A stretch of 64,000 nucleotides of DNA from Afifellaceae bacterium (GCA_028281235.1 JANQKG010000027.1:124001-188000), one strand, 5' to 3'. Positions 37,613-49,489 are shown, counted from the first letter of the stretch. Notes: generated from the sequence alone by a model not told the origin. Made by a program: numbers and translations.

Positions 37613-38391
37613 TGCTCGTCGACAGCCACTGCCACCTCGATTTTCCCGATTTCGCTGCGGAGCTTGACGCAATCGTGGCGCGCGCCGCTGCGGCCGGCGT
37701 CAACACGATGGTGACGATCTCAACGCGCGTGCGGCGTTTCGATCAGGTGCTGGCGATCGCTGAGCGCTACGAGAACATCTATTGCTCGGTCGGCACGCAC
37801 CCGCACAATGCGCACGAGGAGCTCGACGTGACGGCCGACGAATTGGCGCGGCTGGCGGAGCATCCCAAGGTCGTGGCGATCGGTGAGGCGGGGCTCGACT
37901 ATCATTACGACAATTCACCACGCGAGGCGCAGGCCGCCGGATTGCGCACCCATATCGCGGCGGCGCGCGCCACCGGCTTGCCGCTGGTCATTCATGCGCG
38001 CGAGGCCGATGACGACCTTGCAGCGATCCTTAAAGACGAAACGGAGAAGGGCGCCTTTCCGGCTGTTCTGCATTGCTTTTCCTCCGGCCGTGCGTTGGCC
38101 GAGGCCGGTCTGGCAATCGGCGCCTATGTCTCGTTCTCCGGCATCCTCACGTTCAAAAATGCCAACGAGATCAGATCGATAGCAAAGGACGTTCCAGCCG
38201 ATCGTATCCTCGTTGAAACTGACGCGCCATACCTGGCGCCGACGCCGCATCGCGGCAAGCGCAACGAGCCGGCCTTCGTCGCCAAGACGGCCGCGACGCT
38301 CGCCGAGACCCGTGGCGTCAGCTTTCCCAAAATCGCTGAGCAGACGACGGCGAACTTCCACCGGCTCTTCGCTAAAGTACCGAGAGATTGA
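37612..38391 (+). CDS. tatD: TatD-family metal-dependent DNase/hydrolase
   Basis: TatD enzymes are metal-dependent nucleases of the amidohydrolase fold, with roles in DNA repair and turnover. Metal ligands sit in VDSHCHLDFPDF, the Glu of AIGEAGLDYHY, the His of LVIHAREADDD, HCFSS and the Asp of VETDAPYLAPTPHRGKRNEP. The 259-residue length is normal. The ATG overlaps the metG stop. Confidence 0.93.
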   Translation: MLVDSHCHLDFPDFAAELDAIVARAAAAGVNTMVTISTRVRRFDQVLAIAERYENIYCSVGTHPHNAHEELDVTADELARLAEHPKVVAIGEAGLDYHYDNSPREAQAAGLRTHIAAARATGLPLVIHAREADDDLAAILKDETEKGAFPAVLHCFSSGRALAEAGLAIGAYVSFSGILTFKNANEIRSIAKDVPADRILVETDAPYLAPTPHRGKRNEPAFVAKTAATLAETRGVSFPKIAEQTTANFHRLFAKVPRD

Positions 38392-38399
38392 GGCCCGGT

Positions 38400-39206
38400 T
38401 TGGCGGATCGTCTGCGTTTCACGATTCTGGGATGCGGCTCGTCGCCGGGCGTGCCGCGCATCGGCGGCCATTGGGGCGATTGCGATCCCGATAATCCGCG
38501 CAATCGCCGCCGCCGGTGCGCCTTGCTGGTTCAGCGCATGTCCGATGCGGGCGTCACCAATGTCATCGTCGACACCAGCCCCGATCTTCGCGAGCAGGCG
38601 CTCAGCGCCGGCATCGGCGAACTCCACGGCGTGCTTTACACGCACGACCACGCCGACCACATCCACGGCATCGACGATCTTCGCGGCTTCGTCATCAACA
38701 CGAAGCGCCGGGTCGACATCTATGCCGAGGACCGCACGCTGGCGCGACTGAGAGAGCGCTTCGGCTATTGCTTTCGGACGCCGCCGGGAAGCGAGTATCC
38801 GCCGATCGCCGAGGCGCATGCGTTTAGTGTTGGCAACGTAGTCTCCATAGACGGACCCGGCGGCACCATTGCCGCCACGCCGATCCCGCAGCGCCACGGC
38901 CGCATCACATCGCTGGCGTTTCGCTTTGGCGGCCTTGCATATTCGCCGGACGTCAACGGGCTCGACGACGACGCCATCGATCAACTCCAAGACCTTGATG
39001 TTTGGATCGTCGACGCATTGCGACGCACGCCGCATCCAAGCCATTTTTCGCTCAGCGAAGCGCTTGAATGGATCGAGCGCATTAAGCCCAGGCGCGCCGT
39101 GTTGACGCATATGCATGTCGACCTCGATTACGAGACGCTGCGTCGCGAACTGCCCAGCCACATCGAGCCGGCATTTGACGGGATGACGATCGATCTGCCG
39201 GCCTGA
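38400..39206 (+). CDS. Metallo-beta-lactamase-fold hydrolase, PhnP-like
   Basis: The product has FTILGCGSSPGVPRIGG at the N-terminus and the metal motif YTHDHADHIHGIDDLR (HxHxDH), with further His/Asp ligands in PQRHGRITSL, AYSPDVNGL and LTHMHVDLDY. This subfamily includes the phosphodiesterase PhnP and other cyclic-phosphodiesterase-like enzymes. The start is uncertain: TTG 38400 has GAGG upstream at good spacing, TTG 38388 overlaps the tatD stop. It belongs to the conserved metG-tatD-MBL run. Confidence 0.87.
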   Translation: MADRLRFTILGCGSSPGVPRIGGHWGDCDPDNPRNRRRRCALLVQRMSDAGVTNVIVDTSPDLREQALSAGIGELHGVLYTHDHADHIHGIDDLRGFVINTKRRVDIYAEDRTLARLRERFGYCFRTPPGSEYPPIAEAHAFSVGNVVSIDGPGGTIAATPIPQRHGRITSLAFRFGGLAYSPDVNGLDDDAIDQLQDLDVWIVDALRRTPHPSHFSLSEALEWIERIKPRRAVLTHMHVDLDYETLRRELPSHIEPAFDGMTIDLPA

Positions 39207-39513
39207 CGCGTTCCTGATGCGATCTTCGCCAAGACAGGCGGCGCTACCGACGGTTGGCGCTCCTTTGCTATTTACATTTCAGTTCCATAATATATCTTAT
39301 GCGACTTTGTGATACAGCTCCGCGTGGGACCAGCAGGCCTTCTCTTTGCCGCGTTTGCGTATTTCTCTCCAGCCCGTGGCCGCGCCCAGCTTCTGCACTG
39401 TCGATGTGACTTGACACTGCCGCAGGCGCTGCCAACGTGGGGTTGCGGGGATCATCGGCTGTCGGCAACGATTCGTCGTTTGCGCCAACACCAACAGAAC
39501 AAAAAGGTGCGGC
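39207..39513. other. Intergenic region with possible gene remnant
   Basis: This 307-bp stretch has no credible complete gene. On the minus strand a frame ending GWREIRKRGKEKACWSHAEL reads like the C-terminus of a real protein, but no matching N-terminal part follows. The base composition at the left (aatatatcttatgc) is AT-rich. It may be a decayed gene or insertion remnant; I could not identify its origin. Confidence 0.3.
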
Positions 39514-40347
39514 ATGAGGCCCAGCAAAAATGTTGCAGACCTTCTCGCAATCATGGCGCGGCTGCGAACCCCAGGCATCGGTTGCCCCTGGGACCTGACG
39601 CAGGATTTTGAGTCCATAGCCCCCTACACGATCGAGGAAGCCTATGAGGTCGCCGACGCCATTGCCCGCGGCGATTTCGACGACCTGAAGGACGAACTCG
39701 GCGATCTCCTCCTACAGGTCGTCTTCCATGCCCAGATGGCCAAAGAGGTCCAGAAATTTGCGTTTGAGGACGTCGTGGAAGCGATCACCGCAAAGATGAT
39801 CCGCCGCCATCCGCATGTCTTCGGCGACCTTGATGCGCAAGACCCGGCAGAGGTGAAAGCGCACTGGAACACCATCAAGTCGGAAGAAAAAGCTGAGCGC
39901 GCTGCCCGGCGTGCCAAGAACGGCTTTACCAAAGAAGCCGCGAGCATTTTGGAGGGCATCCCGATGGCCCTCCCCGCCTTAAGCCGCGCGGTGCGGCTGC
40001 AGAAGCGTGCCGGAAGCGTTGGCTTTGACTGGGATGACCTGCGAGCCGTGCTGGAGAAGATCCGGGAAGAAGTCGCGGAGTTTGAGAAAGAGATGACGCG
40101 GCCGGACCGCGACGACGAGCGGTTGGAGGACGAGTTCGGCGATATCCTCTTCGCGGTCGCAAATCTTGGTCGCCATCTAGATATCGACCCCGAGGTCGCG
40201 CTCAGGCGTGCCAACAGCAAGTTCGTCGAGCGCTTCCGTCATATCGAGAGCGAACTCAGCAGCCGCGGCCGCGACCCGAAGGACGCCTCGCTTGAGGAGA
40301 TGGAAGCGCTTTGGACGGAGGCCAAGGAACGGGAGATCGGCTCCTAG
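39514..40347 (+). CDS. mazG: Nucleoside triphosphate pyrophosphohydrolase MazG
   Basis: MazG hydrolyses nucleoside triphosphates to monophosphates and pyrophosphate. Two MazG domains are visible: the first with GCPWDLTQDFESIAPYTIEE and DELGDLLLQVVFHAQMAKE, holding the Glu/Asp metal ligands (ExxE, ExxD), and the second with EVAEFEKEM and DEFGDILFAVANLGRHL. Length 277 is normal. It converges on hflX. Confidence 0.93.
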   Translation: MRPSKNVADLLAIMARLRTPGIGCPWDLTQDFESIAPYTIEEAYEVADAIARGDFDDLKDELGDLLLQVVFHAQMAKEVQKFAFEDVVEAITAKMIRRHPHVFGDLDAQDPAEVKAHWNTIKSEEKAERAARRAKNGFTKEAASILEGIPMALPALSRAVRLQKRAGSVGFDWDDLRAVLEKIREEVAEFEKEMTRPDRDDERLEDEFGDILFAVANLGRHLDIDPEVALRRANSKFVERFRHIESELSSRGRDPKDASLEEMEALWTEAKEREIGS

Positions 40348-40365
40348 GTTCTAAGAGCCCCCATG

Positions 40366-41763
40366 TTACGCTGCTGCGACGGCGACATGCTCACGCTCAG
40401 CCCACGCGCGAAACGGCGCCAGGCGCTTCTCCGCCAGCCGCACCTTGAGCCGCGCGCCTCCGGTCTCCGGATCGTCGCTGCGCTCCAGGACCTCCGTGTT
40501 GGCGTAGAGCCACGGCGCTGCACCTAGCTGCTCTACGCCAAGCTCGACCATAACGGTCGGCCGCCCACCCATCAGCGCCTGCTCGATGGTGGCAAGAAGA
40601 TCGGTCATGCCCTCGCCGCTGAGTGCTGAGACGAGAACTGCCGGTGGCTGAAGCGTCACCGCCCGCGCTGTGAGAGCGTCGCGTTGCGACGGCTCAAGCC
40701 GATCGATCTTGTTCCATACTTCCACGATCCGACGGCCATCGCCGGGATGAATCCCAAGCTCCGCCAGAACTTTAGCAACATCATCCGCCTGCTCTCCGGC
40801 CTCCGGCGAAGCGATGTCGCGGACATGAACGATGACGTCCGCCTCACGGACCTCTTCGAGCGTCGCCCGGAACGCCGCCACCAGCATTGTCGGCAGCTCG
40901 GAGATGAAACCGACCGTGTCGGACAGGATTACCTCCTCGCCATGCGGCAGGCGCACGCGCCGCAGCGTCGGATCGAGCGTGGCGAAGAGCATGTCCTCAG
41001 CGCGGATGTTCGCGCCGGTCAGCCGGTTGAACAATGTCGACTTGCCGGCGTTGGTGTAGCCGACGAGCGCCACAATGGGCCGCGGCACGCGCTTGCGCTC
41101 GGCGCGGTGCACGGAGCGCATGTTGTGCACCCGCCCCAGCTCCGCCTCGATCTTGCCGATCCGCCCTTGGATCTGCCGGCGGTCGGCCTCAATCTGCGTC
41201 TCGCCAGGGCCGCCGAGGAAGCCAAAGCCGCCGCGCTGCCGTTCAAGGTGGGTCCAGGAGCGCACGAGCCGGCTCTTCTGATAATTGAGGTGCGCGAGCT
41301 CCACCTGCAGGCTGCCTTCTTTGGTCTGCGCCCGCTCGCCGAATATCTCCAGGATGAGCCCTGTCCGGTCGAGCACTTTGGCCGACCACGCTTTCTCCAG
41401 ATTGTGCTGCTGCACCGGGCTCAACGCGTGATTGACGATCACAAGCTCCGCCTCGTGCACGCGAACCAGCGCGGCGATCTCCTCCACCTTGCCTGCGCCG
41501 ATGAGCGTCGCCGGCGCTGGCTTGCGCATCGAAACGATGAGAGCGGCCGCAACGTCGAGCGAAATCGCCTCAGTCAGGCTGACGGCTTCGGCGAGCCGCG
41601 CTTCGGCCGCACGCGCGGGGCGGCTGCTGCGCCCCGAAGCGGCACCATGCCCTGCCCGACGGTCGTCCGGCAGGATAACGAGCGCACGCGTCGGCCCAGC
41701 GCCACCGCTATCCCTTGAGGCGCCGCTGATTTGCTCCTTGGCGCGCTTGTCTCTTGGCTTCAA
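40366..41763 (-). CDS. hflX: Ribosome-associated GTPase HflX
   Basis: HflX is a GTPase that binds and splits stalled 70S ribosomes. The N-terminal domain has [16 protein letters not shown] and [15 protein letters not shown], and the linker [19 protein letters not shown] is an HflX hallmark. The GTPase domain has G1 [17 protein letters not shown]3 [12 protein letters not shown] and G4 WNKIDRL. Length 465 is typical. Its start overlaps the hfq stop by 4 bp; hfq-hflX is a classical pair. Confidence 0.95.
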   Translation of the reverse strand: MKPRDKRAKEQISGASRDSGGAGPTRALVILPDDRRAGHGAASGRSSRPARAAEARLAEAVSLTEAISLDVAAALIVSMRKPAPATLIGAGKVEEIAALVRVHEAELVIVNHALSPVQQHNLEKAWSAKVLDRTGLILEIFGERAQTKEGSLQVELAHLNYQKSRLVRSWTHLERQRGGFGFLGGPGETQIEADRRQIQGRIGKIEAELGRVHNMRSVHRAERKRVPRPIVALVGYTNAGKSTLFNRLTGANIRAEDMLFATLDPTLRRVRLPHGEEVILSDTVGFISELPTMLVAAFRATLEEVREADVIVHVRDIASPEAGEQADDVAKVLAELGIHPGDGRRIVEVWNKIDRLEPSQRDALTARAVTLQPPAVLVSALSGEGMTDLLATIEQALMGGRPTVMVELGVEQLGAAPWLYANTEVLERSDDPETGGARLKVRLAEKRLAPFRAWAEREHVAVAAA

Positions 41764-42014
41764 TCAGAACTCGCTTGCTCTTCGCTTTCAGGCTCAAAAA
41801 GCTGCACAGGTTGTGAAGGCATCACCGTTGATATGGCGTGCTTGTAGACAAGCTGCGAGTGCCCGTCGCGGCGCAGAAGCAGACAGAAATTGTCGAACCA
41901 GGTCACGACACCCTGGAGTTTGACCCCATTGACCAGGAAAATCGTCAGCGGAATCTTAGCTTTGCGGACATGATTGAGGAACGTGTCCTGCAGATTGTGA
42001 CTCTTGTCAGCCAT
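41760..42014 (-). CDS. hfq: RNA chaperone Hfq
   Basis: Hfq is a hexameric Sm-like protein that pairs small RNAs with mRNAs. The 84-residue product shows [20 protein letters not shown], the Sm1 motif [15 protein letters not shown] and the Sm2 motif [16 protein letters not shown], where YKHAIST matches the classical YKHAIS. The C-terminal tail is short and acidic. It is followed by hflX with overlapping stop and start. Confidence 0.97.
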   Translation of the reverse strand: MADKSHNLQDTFLNHVRKAKIPLTIFLVNGVKLQGVVTWFDNFCLLLRRDGHSQLVYKHAISTVMPSQPVQLFEPESEEQASSD

Positions 42015-42119
42015 TGTTCTTTAGCCCGGCCGTTTGAAAAATCGACGACCAGATTGCCCTTTTCGCAGTGCACTGTCACCCCCTCGCCCCAGGAAGAGCG
42101 GAGAGACCCACAACCGAGC

Positions 42120-42190
42120 CTAGTGTCCCGAATCCGAAGTTCGCAGGATTTGCGCCCCCCTCAGAGCGAACTTCAAATCCACCGCACTAG
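42120..42190. repeat. CTAG-ended palindrome, solo copy
   Basis: It starts ctagtgtcccgaatccgaag and ends gcgaacttcaaatccaccgcactag; the inner arms gaagttcg and cgaacttc are exact inverses. Its right CTAG contains the stop codon TAG of the aminotransferase gene on the minus strand. It is related to the elements at 14877 and 56744, but there is no partner within 20 bp. Confidence 0.82.
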
Positions 42191-43047
42191 TCGCTCTTTT
42201 CCGCAACCTCGTGGAATGCCGCGCGTAACTCGGTCGCAATCGGCCCCGGTTTACCGTCGCCAACGTCTGTTCCGTCGATACGCACGATCGGCATGACGAT
42301 GGTGCTGGCGGCGGTCATGAAGGCCTCCCGCGCCGCCTTGGCCTCCGCCACATTGAACTTCCGTTCCTCAATCGACAGCCCAGCGCGGCGTGCCACCTCC
42401 GAGGCCGTGATTCGCGTAATGCCCGGCAGGATGTCTGTGCCATTGGGGCGCGTGACGAGAACGCCTTCGCCCGTCACGATCCACGCCGTGGTGGCCGCGC
42501 CTTCCGTCACATAGCCCTCGTCATCGACGAACCAGGCCTCGCGCGCGCCGGCATCCTTGGCTTCCTGCCGCGCGATCGCGTTCGGCAAGAGGCCGACCGA
42601 CTTGATGTCGACTCGCTCCCAACGATTGTCCGGGCGCGTGACAACGGCGACGCCTTCCGCGGCAAGCCGCTCGCCGGCTTCGCGCGGCACGCTCCGCGCC
42701 GTGAGCACCAAAGCAGGCGGCGTCGGCTTGGTTGGGAAAGCATGGTCGCGCGGCGCCACACCGCGCGTCACCTGCATGTAGACCAGTCCGTTCTTGACGC
42801 GGTTGCGCCGCACGACCTCGCGGATCACCACCTTGAGCGCCTCGCGCGGCATCGGGGTGGCGATCGCCAACTCCCGAAGCGAGCGCTCCAGGCGATCAAG
42901 ATGCCGCCTCTCATCGACGATGCAATGATTCCAGATCTCGCAGACCTCATACACGCCATCGGCGAACTGATAGCCGCGATCCTCAACATGGACGCCCGCG
43001 TCGCGATGCGCGACGTAGCGACCGTTCACATAAGCTATGCGCGACAT
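42187..43047 (-). CDS. dat: D-amino-acid aminotransferase (class IV)
   Basis: A PLP-dependent class IV aminotransferase that likely makes D-amino acids for the cell wall. The N-terminus YVNGRYVAHRDAGVHVEDRG is typical, and the PLP Lys is in RVDIKSVGLLPNAIARQEAK, close to the DIKSLNLL pattern of D-alanine transaminases. A GVYEVCEI segment replaces the branched-chain enzyme pattern. It sits between ntrX (5 bp away) and hfq, and the stop TAG lies in the end of a palindrome. Branched-chain or ADC-lyase activity remains possible. Confidence 0.85.
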   Translation of the reverse strand: MSRIAYVNGRYVAHRDAGVHVEDRGYQFADGVYEVCEIWNHCIVDERRHLDRLERSLRELAIATPMPREALKVVIREVVRRNRVKNGLVYMQVTRGVAPRDHAFPTKPTPPALVLTARSVPREAGERLAAEGVAVVTRPDNRWERVDIKSVGLLPNAIARQEAKDAGAREAWFVDDEGYVTEGAATTAWIVTGEGVLVTRPNGTDILPGITRITASEVARRAGLSIEERKFNVAEAKAAREAFMTAASTIVMPIVRIDGTDVGDGKPGPIATELRAAFHEVAEKSD

Positions 43048-43052
43048 CGGTG

Positions 43053-44414
43053 TTAAACGCCGAGGCTCTTCAGCTTGCGATGAAGCGCTGAGCGCTCCAT
43101 CCCGACGAACTCCGCGGTCCGCGAGATATTGCCGCTGAAGCGATTGATCTGCGCGGTCAGGTATTCGCGCTCAAACACCTCCCGCGCCTCCCTGAGCGGC
43201 AGCGACATGATGTGCGTGCTGCCCTCCGACGGCGTGGACGGCAGGATCTCGCCGACCTCCTTGGGCAGCATGTCCGCCGTGATGACGGCCTCAGAATCGC
43301 CGCGCGTCAGGATCATCAGCCGCTCCACGTTGTTGCGGAGCTGCCGGAGGTTCCCCGGCCAGTCATGCGCCTGCAGAACGGCCATTGCGTCGTCGCCGAT
43401 CTGCCGGGGGTTAAGCCCCGTGGAGCCGGTGACCTGATCCATGAAATGCGCCACCAGCTCCGGAATGTCCTCGCGCCGCTCCGCAAGCGACGGCACGCGG
43501 AGCGGCACGACGCTCAGACGGTGGAACAGATCCTCGCGGAACTGCCCCTCCTGGATCGCCATCTCAAGGTCGCGGGCCGTGGAGGAAAGGATACGAACAT
43601 CGACTTTCACTTTGGTTGACCCGCCGACCCGCTCAAACGTCTGCTCGACGAGCACACGCAGGATCTTTCCCTGTGTTTCGCGCGGCATCTCCGCGATTTC
43701 GTCGAGATAAAGCGTTCCGCCATGCGCCTCTTCCAGTGCGCCGACGCGCCGCGACGCGCCGTTGGCCGGTTCGGTGCCGAAGAGCTCCACCTCCATGCTG
43801 TCGGGCGTGATGCCGGCCGCATTGAGCACGATGAAAGGGCCGCTGGCGCGCTGCGAGCGCTGATGGATGGCGCGCGCCGCCTGCTCCTTGCCGGCGCCTG
43901 ACGGGCCGAAAACCATGACGCGGCTATTGGTCGGCGCCACCCGGTCAATGGTTTGCCGCAGATGGTTCATCACCGCCGAGGAGCCGACGAGATCGTCGGA
44001 TTCGCCGGAGCGCTGCTTGAGCGCCGCCACTTCGCGCCTCAGCCGCGACGCCTCCAGCGCTCGCGTCGCGACAAGCACCAGGCGATCCGCCTTAAAGGGC
44101 TTTTCAATGTAATCGTAGGCGCCGCGCTTGATGGCCGAAACCGCCGTCTCGATGTTGCCGTGGCCGGAGATGATCACGACGGGAAGGTCGGGATGCTGTG
44201 CGTGGATCTCGTCAAGCAGGGACAGACCGTCAAGCCGGCTGCCTTGCAGCCAGATGTCCAGGAAGAGAAGGTTCGGCCGTCGTTCTGCAATGGCTGAAAG
44301 CGCGCCATCGCTGTCACTTGCCGTTCGTGTGCCGTGCCCCTCATCCTCCAGAATACCGGCGACGATCTCTCGAATGTCCGCCTCGTCGTCGACAACAAGT
44401 ATGTCCGCGGCCAT
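43053..44414 (-). CDS. ntrX: Nitrogen-related response regulator NtrX
   Basis: NtrX is the response regulator of the NtrY kinase in nitrogen and envelope control. The receiver starts ILVVDDEADIREIVAGILED with the phospho-Asp in LLFLDIWLQGSRLDG, then an AAA+ domain with GPSGAGKEQAARAIH and GTLYLDEIAEMP and a C-terminal Fis-type helix-turn-helix (GNISRTAEFVGMERSALHRK). The sigma-54 contact loop GAFTGA is missing: the region reads GTEPANGASRRVGALEEAH, as in NtrX of other alphaproteobacteria, so activation through sigma-54 is doubtful. Confidence 0.93.
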   Translation of the reverse strand: MAADILVVDDEADIREIVAGILEDEGHGTRTASDSDGALSAIAERRPNLLFLDIWLQGSRLDGLSLLDEIHAQHPDLPVVIISGHGNIETAVSAIKRGAYDYIEKPFKADRLVLVATRALEASRLRREVAALKQRSGESDDLVGSSAVMNHLRQTIDRVAPTNSRVMVFGPSGAGKEQAARAIHQRSQRASGPFIVLNAAGITPDSMEVELFGTEPANGASRRVGALEEAHGGTLYLDEIAEMPRETQGKILRVLVEQTFERVGGSTKVKVDVRILSSTARDLEMAIQEGQFREDLFHRLSVVPLRVPSLAERREDIPELVAHFMDQVTGSTGLNPRQIGDDAMAVLQAHDWPGNLRQLRNNVERLMILTRGDSEAVITADMLPKEVGEILPSTPSEGSTHIMSLPLREAREVFEREYLTAQINRFSGNISRTAEFVGMERSALHRKLKSLGV

Positions 44415-44449
44415 GGTTGCTCTCCGTGGTCCCTTTGTCCTGGTTACGA

Positions 44450-46690
44450 TTACTGCGCGGCCACATTATCGGCCTGCGCGGCCTCTGAATTCACGACCAG
44501 CGGAAATGTCAGCCTGACACAGGCCCCTCGTCCGCCATCTGCCACAGCGCGCGCGTCGAGAAGCATGATGGTGCCGCTGTGCTCTTCCATGATCTTGCGG
44601 ACGATGGCGAGGCCAAGGCCGGTACCCTTCTCGCGTGTCGTCATGTAGGGCTCAAGCAGCTTTTCGCGGTCTTCTCGCGGCAAGCCCTTGCCATTGTCCT
44701 CCACGTCGATGATGGCGTTGTCGCCGTCCACTGAGACCGATACGATGATGAGCCCCGGTTCGTTTTCGCCGAGCCGCACGGCCTCAATTGATTCCGTGGC
44801 GTTCTTCACGATATTGGTCAGCGCCTGGGTGAGCAGCCGATGGTCGACCTGCGCGACGACCGGATGCTCAGGTAACCGCAAGTCAAAACGGATGTTGGGC
44901 TGACTGACTTCCTGCAGGAACACGGCTTCGCGCACGATTTCGTTGAGATCACGATCCGCCATCACTGGACGCGGCATGCGGGCAAAGCCGGAGAACTCGT
45001 CGACCATGCGGCGGATGTCTCCGACCTGCCGCACGATCGTCTCCGTGCACTGATCGAAGACCGCGCGGTCGCCCTCTTCCACCCGCTCCCCGAAGCGGCG
45101 CTTCAGTCGCTCAGCGGATAATTGGATCGGCGTCAGCGGGTTCTTGATTTCATGCGCGATGCGCCGCGCAACGTCCGCCCACGCAGAGCGCCGTTCCGCG
45201 GCCGTCAGATCGGTGATGTCGTCAAGCGTCACGACCAGGCCGTCATCGCCTTGCGCGCCGACGCCCTCCTGCGTCACCTGGACGTTGAACGTGCGCGGTT
45301 CGCCGTCGCGGACGATCTGCACCTGGTCGCGTGCCGGTCCGCGACCGCGCTGCCGGGCGACGTCGAGCACATTGCGCAGCGCCGGGATGACATCGCCAAG
45401 CAGGTGCCCCACGAGATCGGTCTCCTCCAGGCCGAGCGCTTCGAGTGCGGAACGGTTCGCCAGCGTGACCTGCCCCTCGCCGTTCAAGCCGATGACGCCG
45501 GCGGAGACTCCAGAAAGCACCGCTTCGGTGAAGCGCCGCCTCTGGTCCATCTGGACGTTTGCGGCGACCAACTCGTCGCGCTGCGACTTCACTTGACCGA
45601 CCATCGTGTTGAACGTGTCGGCAAGCACGCTGATATCGCCGGTAGAGCTGCGCACCGGTACGCGGACATTGAGGTTGCCGCCGGCGATTTCCTGCGAGGC
45701 GTTGATGAGTCTGCGGATGGGCGAGACCAGCGAGCCGGCAAAGCCGAGGCCGATCCAGATGGCCGACAACAGCACCACGAGCGCCACGCCGGCAAAAACA
45801 ACACCGAACGCCAGCTGGACGCCGAACTGGTTCGCTTCCAGCGCTGCATATTCCGCGGCGTTCTCCTCCGTCAGACGCAGATTGCGGGTGACGCGCGGGT
45901 CAAGCGGCCGCGAGAGATAGAGATAGACGTCATCGAAGTTGGCGAGCTTCAAGACACCGCCGACGAGGTTCGTCGTGCCTGGCGCTAGAACAGCGGGCTG
46001 CCCCGAATCGAGGTCCGCGAATATGCTCTCAGGCGCCCGCGGCACCGCCTCTTCGCTGCTGGTCTCCCCTTCCAGGATCAGACCGCGATCGCGCCGTATG
46101 AGCTGGATCGACGACAAGCCGCGCAGCCTGGCCTGGTTGGTCAGGTAGCCCTGAATGGCCCGCGCATTGGCGTCGATATCCGGCGTGACCCGGTTGAATT
46201 CCGCAGAAATCGCCAAAAGGTCGAGCGCAAGTTGACGGCTGTGCTCCTCAACATAGGCCTGCGCGACCGCTCGCGACGTGTCGATGATGGCCGGCACACG
46301 ACCACCAAACCATCGGTCGAGCCCCATGTTCAGCGTCACGCTGGCGATGACCAGCATGAGGATCGCCGGCGTGGCGGCAATCAGCGAGAAGAGCAGCACG
46401 ATGCGGACATGCAGGCGCGCAGCCGCGCGCCCCCTCCGCCGTGCGATCCACAGCCCGGCTGCCTCATAGGCGACGATCCCGATCAAGAGGACCGCAATCA
46501 GCCCGTTGGCGATGCCGGCGCTACGCACCACCAAAGGCGTCGGCTCCACCGGCGTCTGTCCGGTCAGAACGAGAAACGAGGTGACCGACGTGACAACCGC
46601 GCAGATGACGATTGCCAAGCCGATCCAGCGCGGAAGCCGTCGGCGTTCGCTTGGCGAATCAGCAGCGCGCGTGCTCGCCGCAGCAATCAT
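44450..46690 (-). CDS. ntrY: Nitrogen-related sensor histidine kinase NtrY
   Basis: NtrY is the membrane kinase partner of NtrX. It has several N-terminal transmembrane helices (about residues 20-120), a periplasmic region, another helix near VVLLSAIWIGLGFAGSL followed by HAMP (SPIRRLINASQEIAGG), a PAS domain, HisKA with phospho-acceptor His in [20 protein letters not shown], and HATPase with VEDNGKGLPRE and GTGLGLAIVRKIMEEH. ATG 46690 is preferred over a TTG 33 bp upstream. It lies between ntrC and ntrX in the usual order. Confidence 0.93.
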   Translation of the reverse strand: MIAAASTRAADSPSERRRLPRWIGLAIVICAVVTSVTSFLVLTGQTPVEPTPLVVRSAGIANGLIAVLLIGIVAYEAAGLWIARRRGRAAARLHVRIVLLFSLIAATPAILMLVIASVTLNMGLDRWFGGRVPAIIDTSRAVAQAYVEEHSRQLALDLLAISAEFNRVTPDIDANARAIQGYLTNQARLRGLSSIQLIRRDRGLILEGETSSEEAVPRAPESIFADLDSGQPAVLAPGTTNLVGGVLKLANFDDVYLYLSRPLDPRVTRNLRLTEENAAEYAALEANQFGVQLAFGVVFAGVALVVLLSAIWIGLGFAGSLVSPIRRLINASQEIAGGNLNVRVPVRSSTGDISVLADTFNTMVGQVKSQRDELVAANVQMDQRRRFTEAVLSGVSAGVIGLNGEGQVTLANRSALEALGLEETDLVGHLLGDVIPALRNVLDVARQRGRGPARDQVQIVRDGEPRTFNVQVTQEGVGAQGDDGLVVTLDDITDLTAAERRSAWADVARRIAHEIKNPLTPIQLSAERLKRRFGERVEEGDRAVFDQCTETIVRQVGDIRRMVDEFSGFARMPRPVMADRDLNEIVREAVFLQEVSQPNIRFDLRLPEHPVVAQVDHRLLTQALTNIVKNATESIEAVRLGENEPGLIIVSVSVDGDNAIIDVEDNGKGLPREDREKLLEPYMTTREKGTGLGLAIVRKIMEEHSGTIMLLDARAVADGGRGACVRLTFPLVVNSEAAQADNVAAQ

Positions 46691-46785
46691 AAGGCCCCGA
46701 TCCCCCGCAAGCTGAGTATGCAAAGATGCGCCTGAGCAACAGGCGTGACCAATATGTCACTATTAAGACCGGGCGGGGGATTCCG

Positions 46786-48224
<1,439 letters not shown>

Positions 48225-48228
<4 letters not shown>

Positions 48229-49364
48229 GTCGCCTGCTCCGTATCGCCGTCGCCGCCGGCTTCGGCATGCGCCGGCATAAGAATACGGAAGGCGGTTCGC
48301 CGCGGCTGCGACTCGCATTCGATGACGCCGCCATGATCGCCGATGATCTTGGCGACCAGCGCCAGGCCCAGGCCGCTGCCATTGGCCTTGGAGGTGACGA
48401 ACGGATCGAACAGATAAGGCAGCAGATCGTCCGGCACGCCGGGGCCGTTGTCGATCACCGAGAACTCCAACGGCAGGCTGACGCGGCTGCGGCTGCCGGG
48501 CATGGAGAGCCGTATGCCGGGGCGAAACGCAGTGCGGAGAACGATCTCCGGGTCCTTGGTTCGCTGAAGCGCCTCGGCCGCATTCTTCGCCAGATTCATG
48601 AAGACCTGGATGAGCTGGTCGCGATTGCCGTGCACCGGCGGCAGCGATGGATCGTAATCCTCCACGATGCGCACGCTCTGTGCAAAGCCGCTGCGGGCCA
48701 CCGCCTTCACGCGCTCCAGGATGGCATGGATGTTGATCGCCTCGCGCTCCATGGGACGCTCGTCGCCGAACGTCTCCATCCGGTCGACCAGACCGACGAT
48801 CCGATCCGCCTCGTCACGGATGAGGCGGGTGAGCGCGCGGCCGTTCTCGTCGGTGTCGGCCTCCAGAAGCTGCGCCGCCCCTCTGATGCCGGAGAGCGGG
48901 TTCTTGATCTCATGCGCCAGCATGGAGGCAAGGCCCGTCACCGTCCGCGCGGCACCGCGATGTGTGAGCTGACGATCGATCTTCTCCGTCATGGACCGCG
49001 GCAAAAGCATGATCGCCACGTAACCGACGCGCTCCGCGACGGGTGCTGCGTAGATGTCGACCACACGATCCGGCCCCAGTCGCGGCGAGCCGATATCCAC
49101 GCGATATTCGGTGACCGGCGTGCCGCTCCCGCGAACCTGCTCCAGCAGGCTGAACAACGGGCTGCCGAACGGCACGAAATGCGCCAGCTCGTGACGGGCG
49201 AGTACCGAGCTGGAATTCTGGAAGAAAATCTCCGCCGCCTGGTTGGCGCTGGAGACCCGGCCGTCGGGCGCGATCGTCACCACCGGATGCGGCAGCGCAT
49301 TCAAGACGGCCCCGGCGCTATCACCGAACGCCTCTGCATCAGCACTCAAACCGCCTGATGTCAT
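48225..49364 (-). CDS. ntrB: Nitrogen regulatory histidine kinase NtrB
   Basis: NtrB (NRII) phosphorylates NtrC under nitrogen limitation. The product has an N-terminal PAS domain ([20 protein letters not shown]), HisKA with the phospho-acceptor His in [20 protein letters not shown], and HATPase with [23 protein letters not shown] and [18 protein letters not shown]. No membrane helices are present, as expected for the cytosolic NtrB. ATG 49364 is used. In relatives dusB usually precedes it; here the neighbour is the divergent ispDF. Confidence 0.94.
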
Positions 49365-49489
49365 GCGCTGCTCTCTGCCCAATAATTATGCAGATTTCTG
49401 ATTGCCCTAAGAATAGACATCTATTGAAAACGCGCAAGAGGGCGCAAGCAGGCGACGGCGCTGGAGCGCTTGTGTTATGAGCGCCCCGG

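Noticed and set aside
48267-49358. 363-residue plus-strand frame opposite ntrB
   Set aside because: Antisense shadow; ntrB on the minus strand has all kinase motifs.
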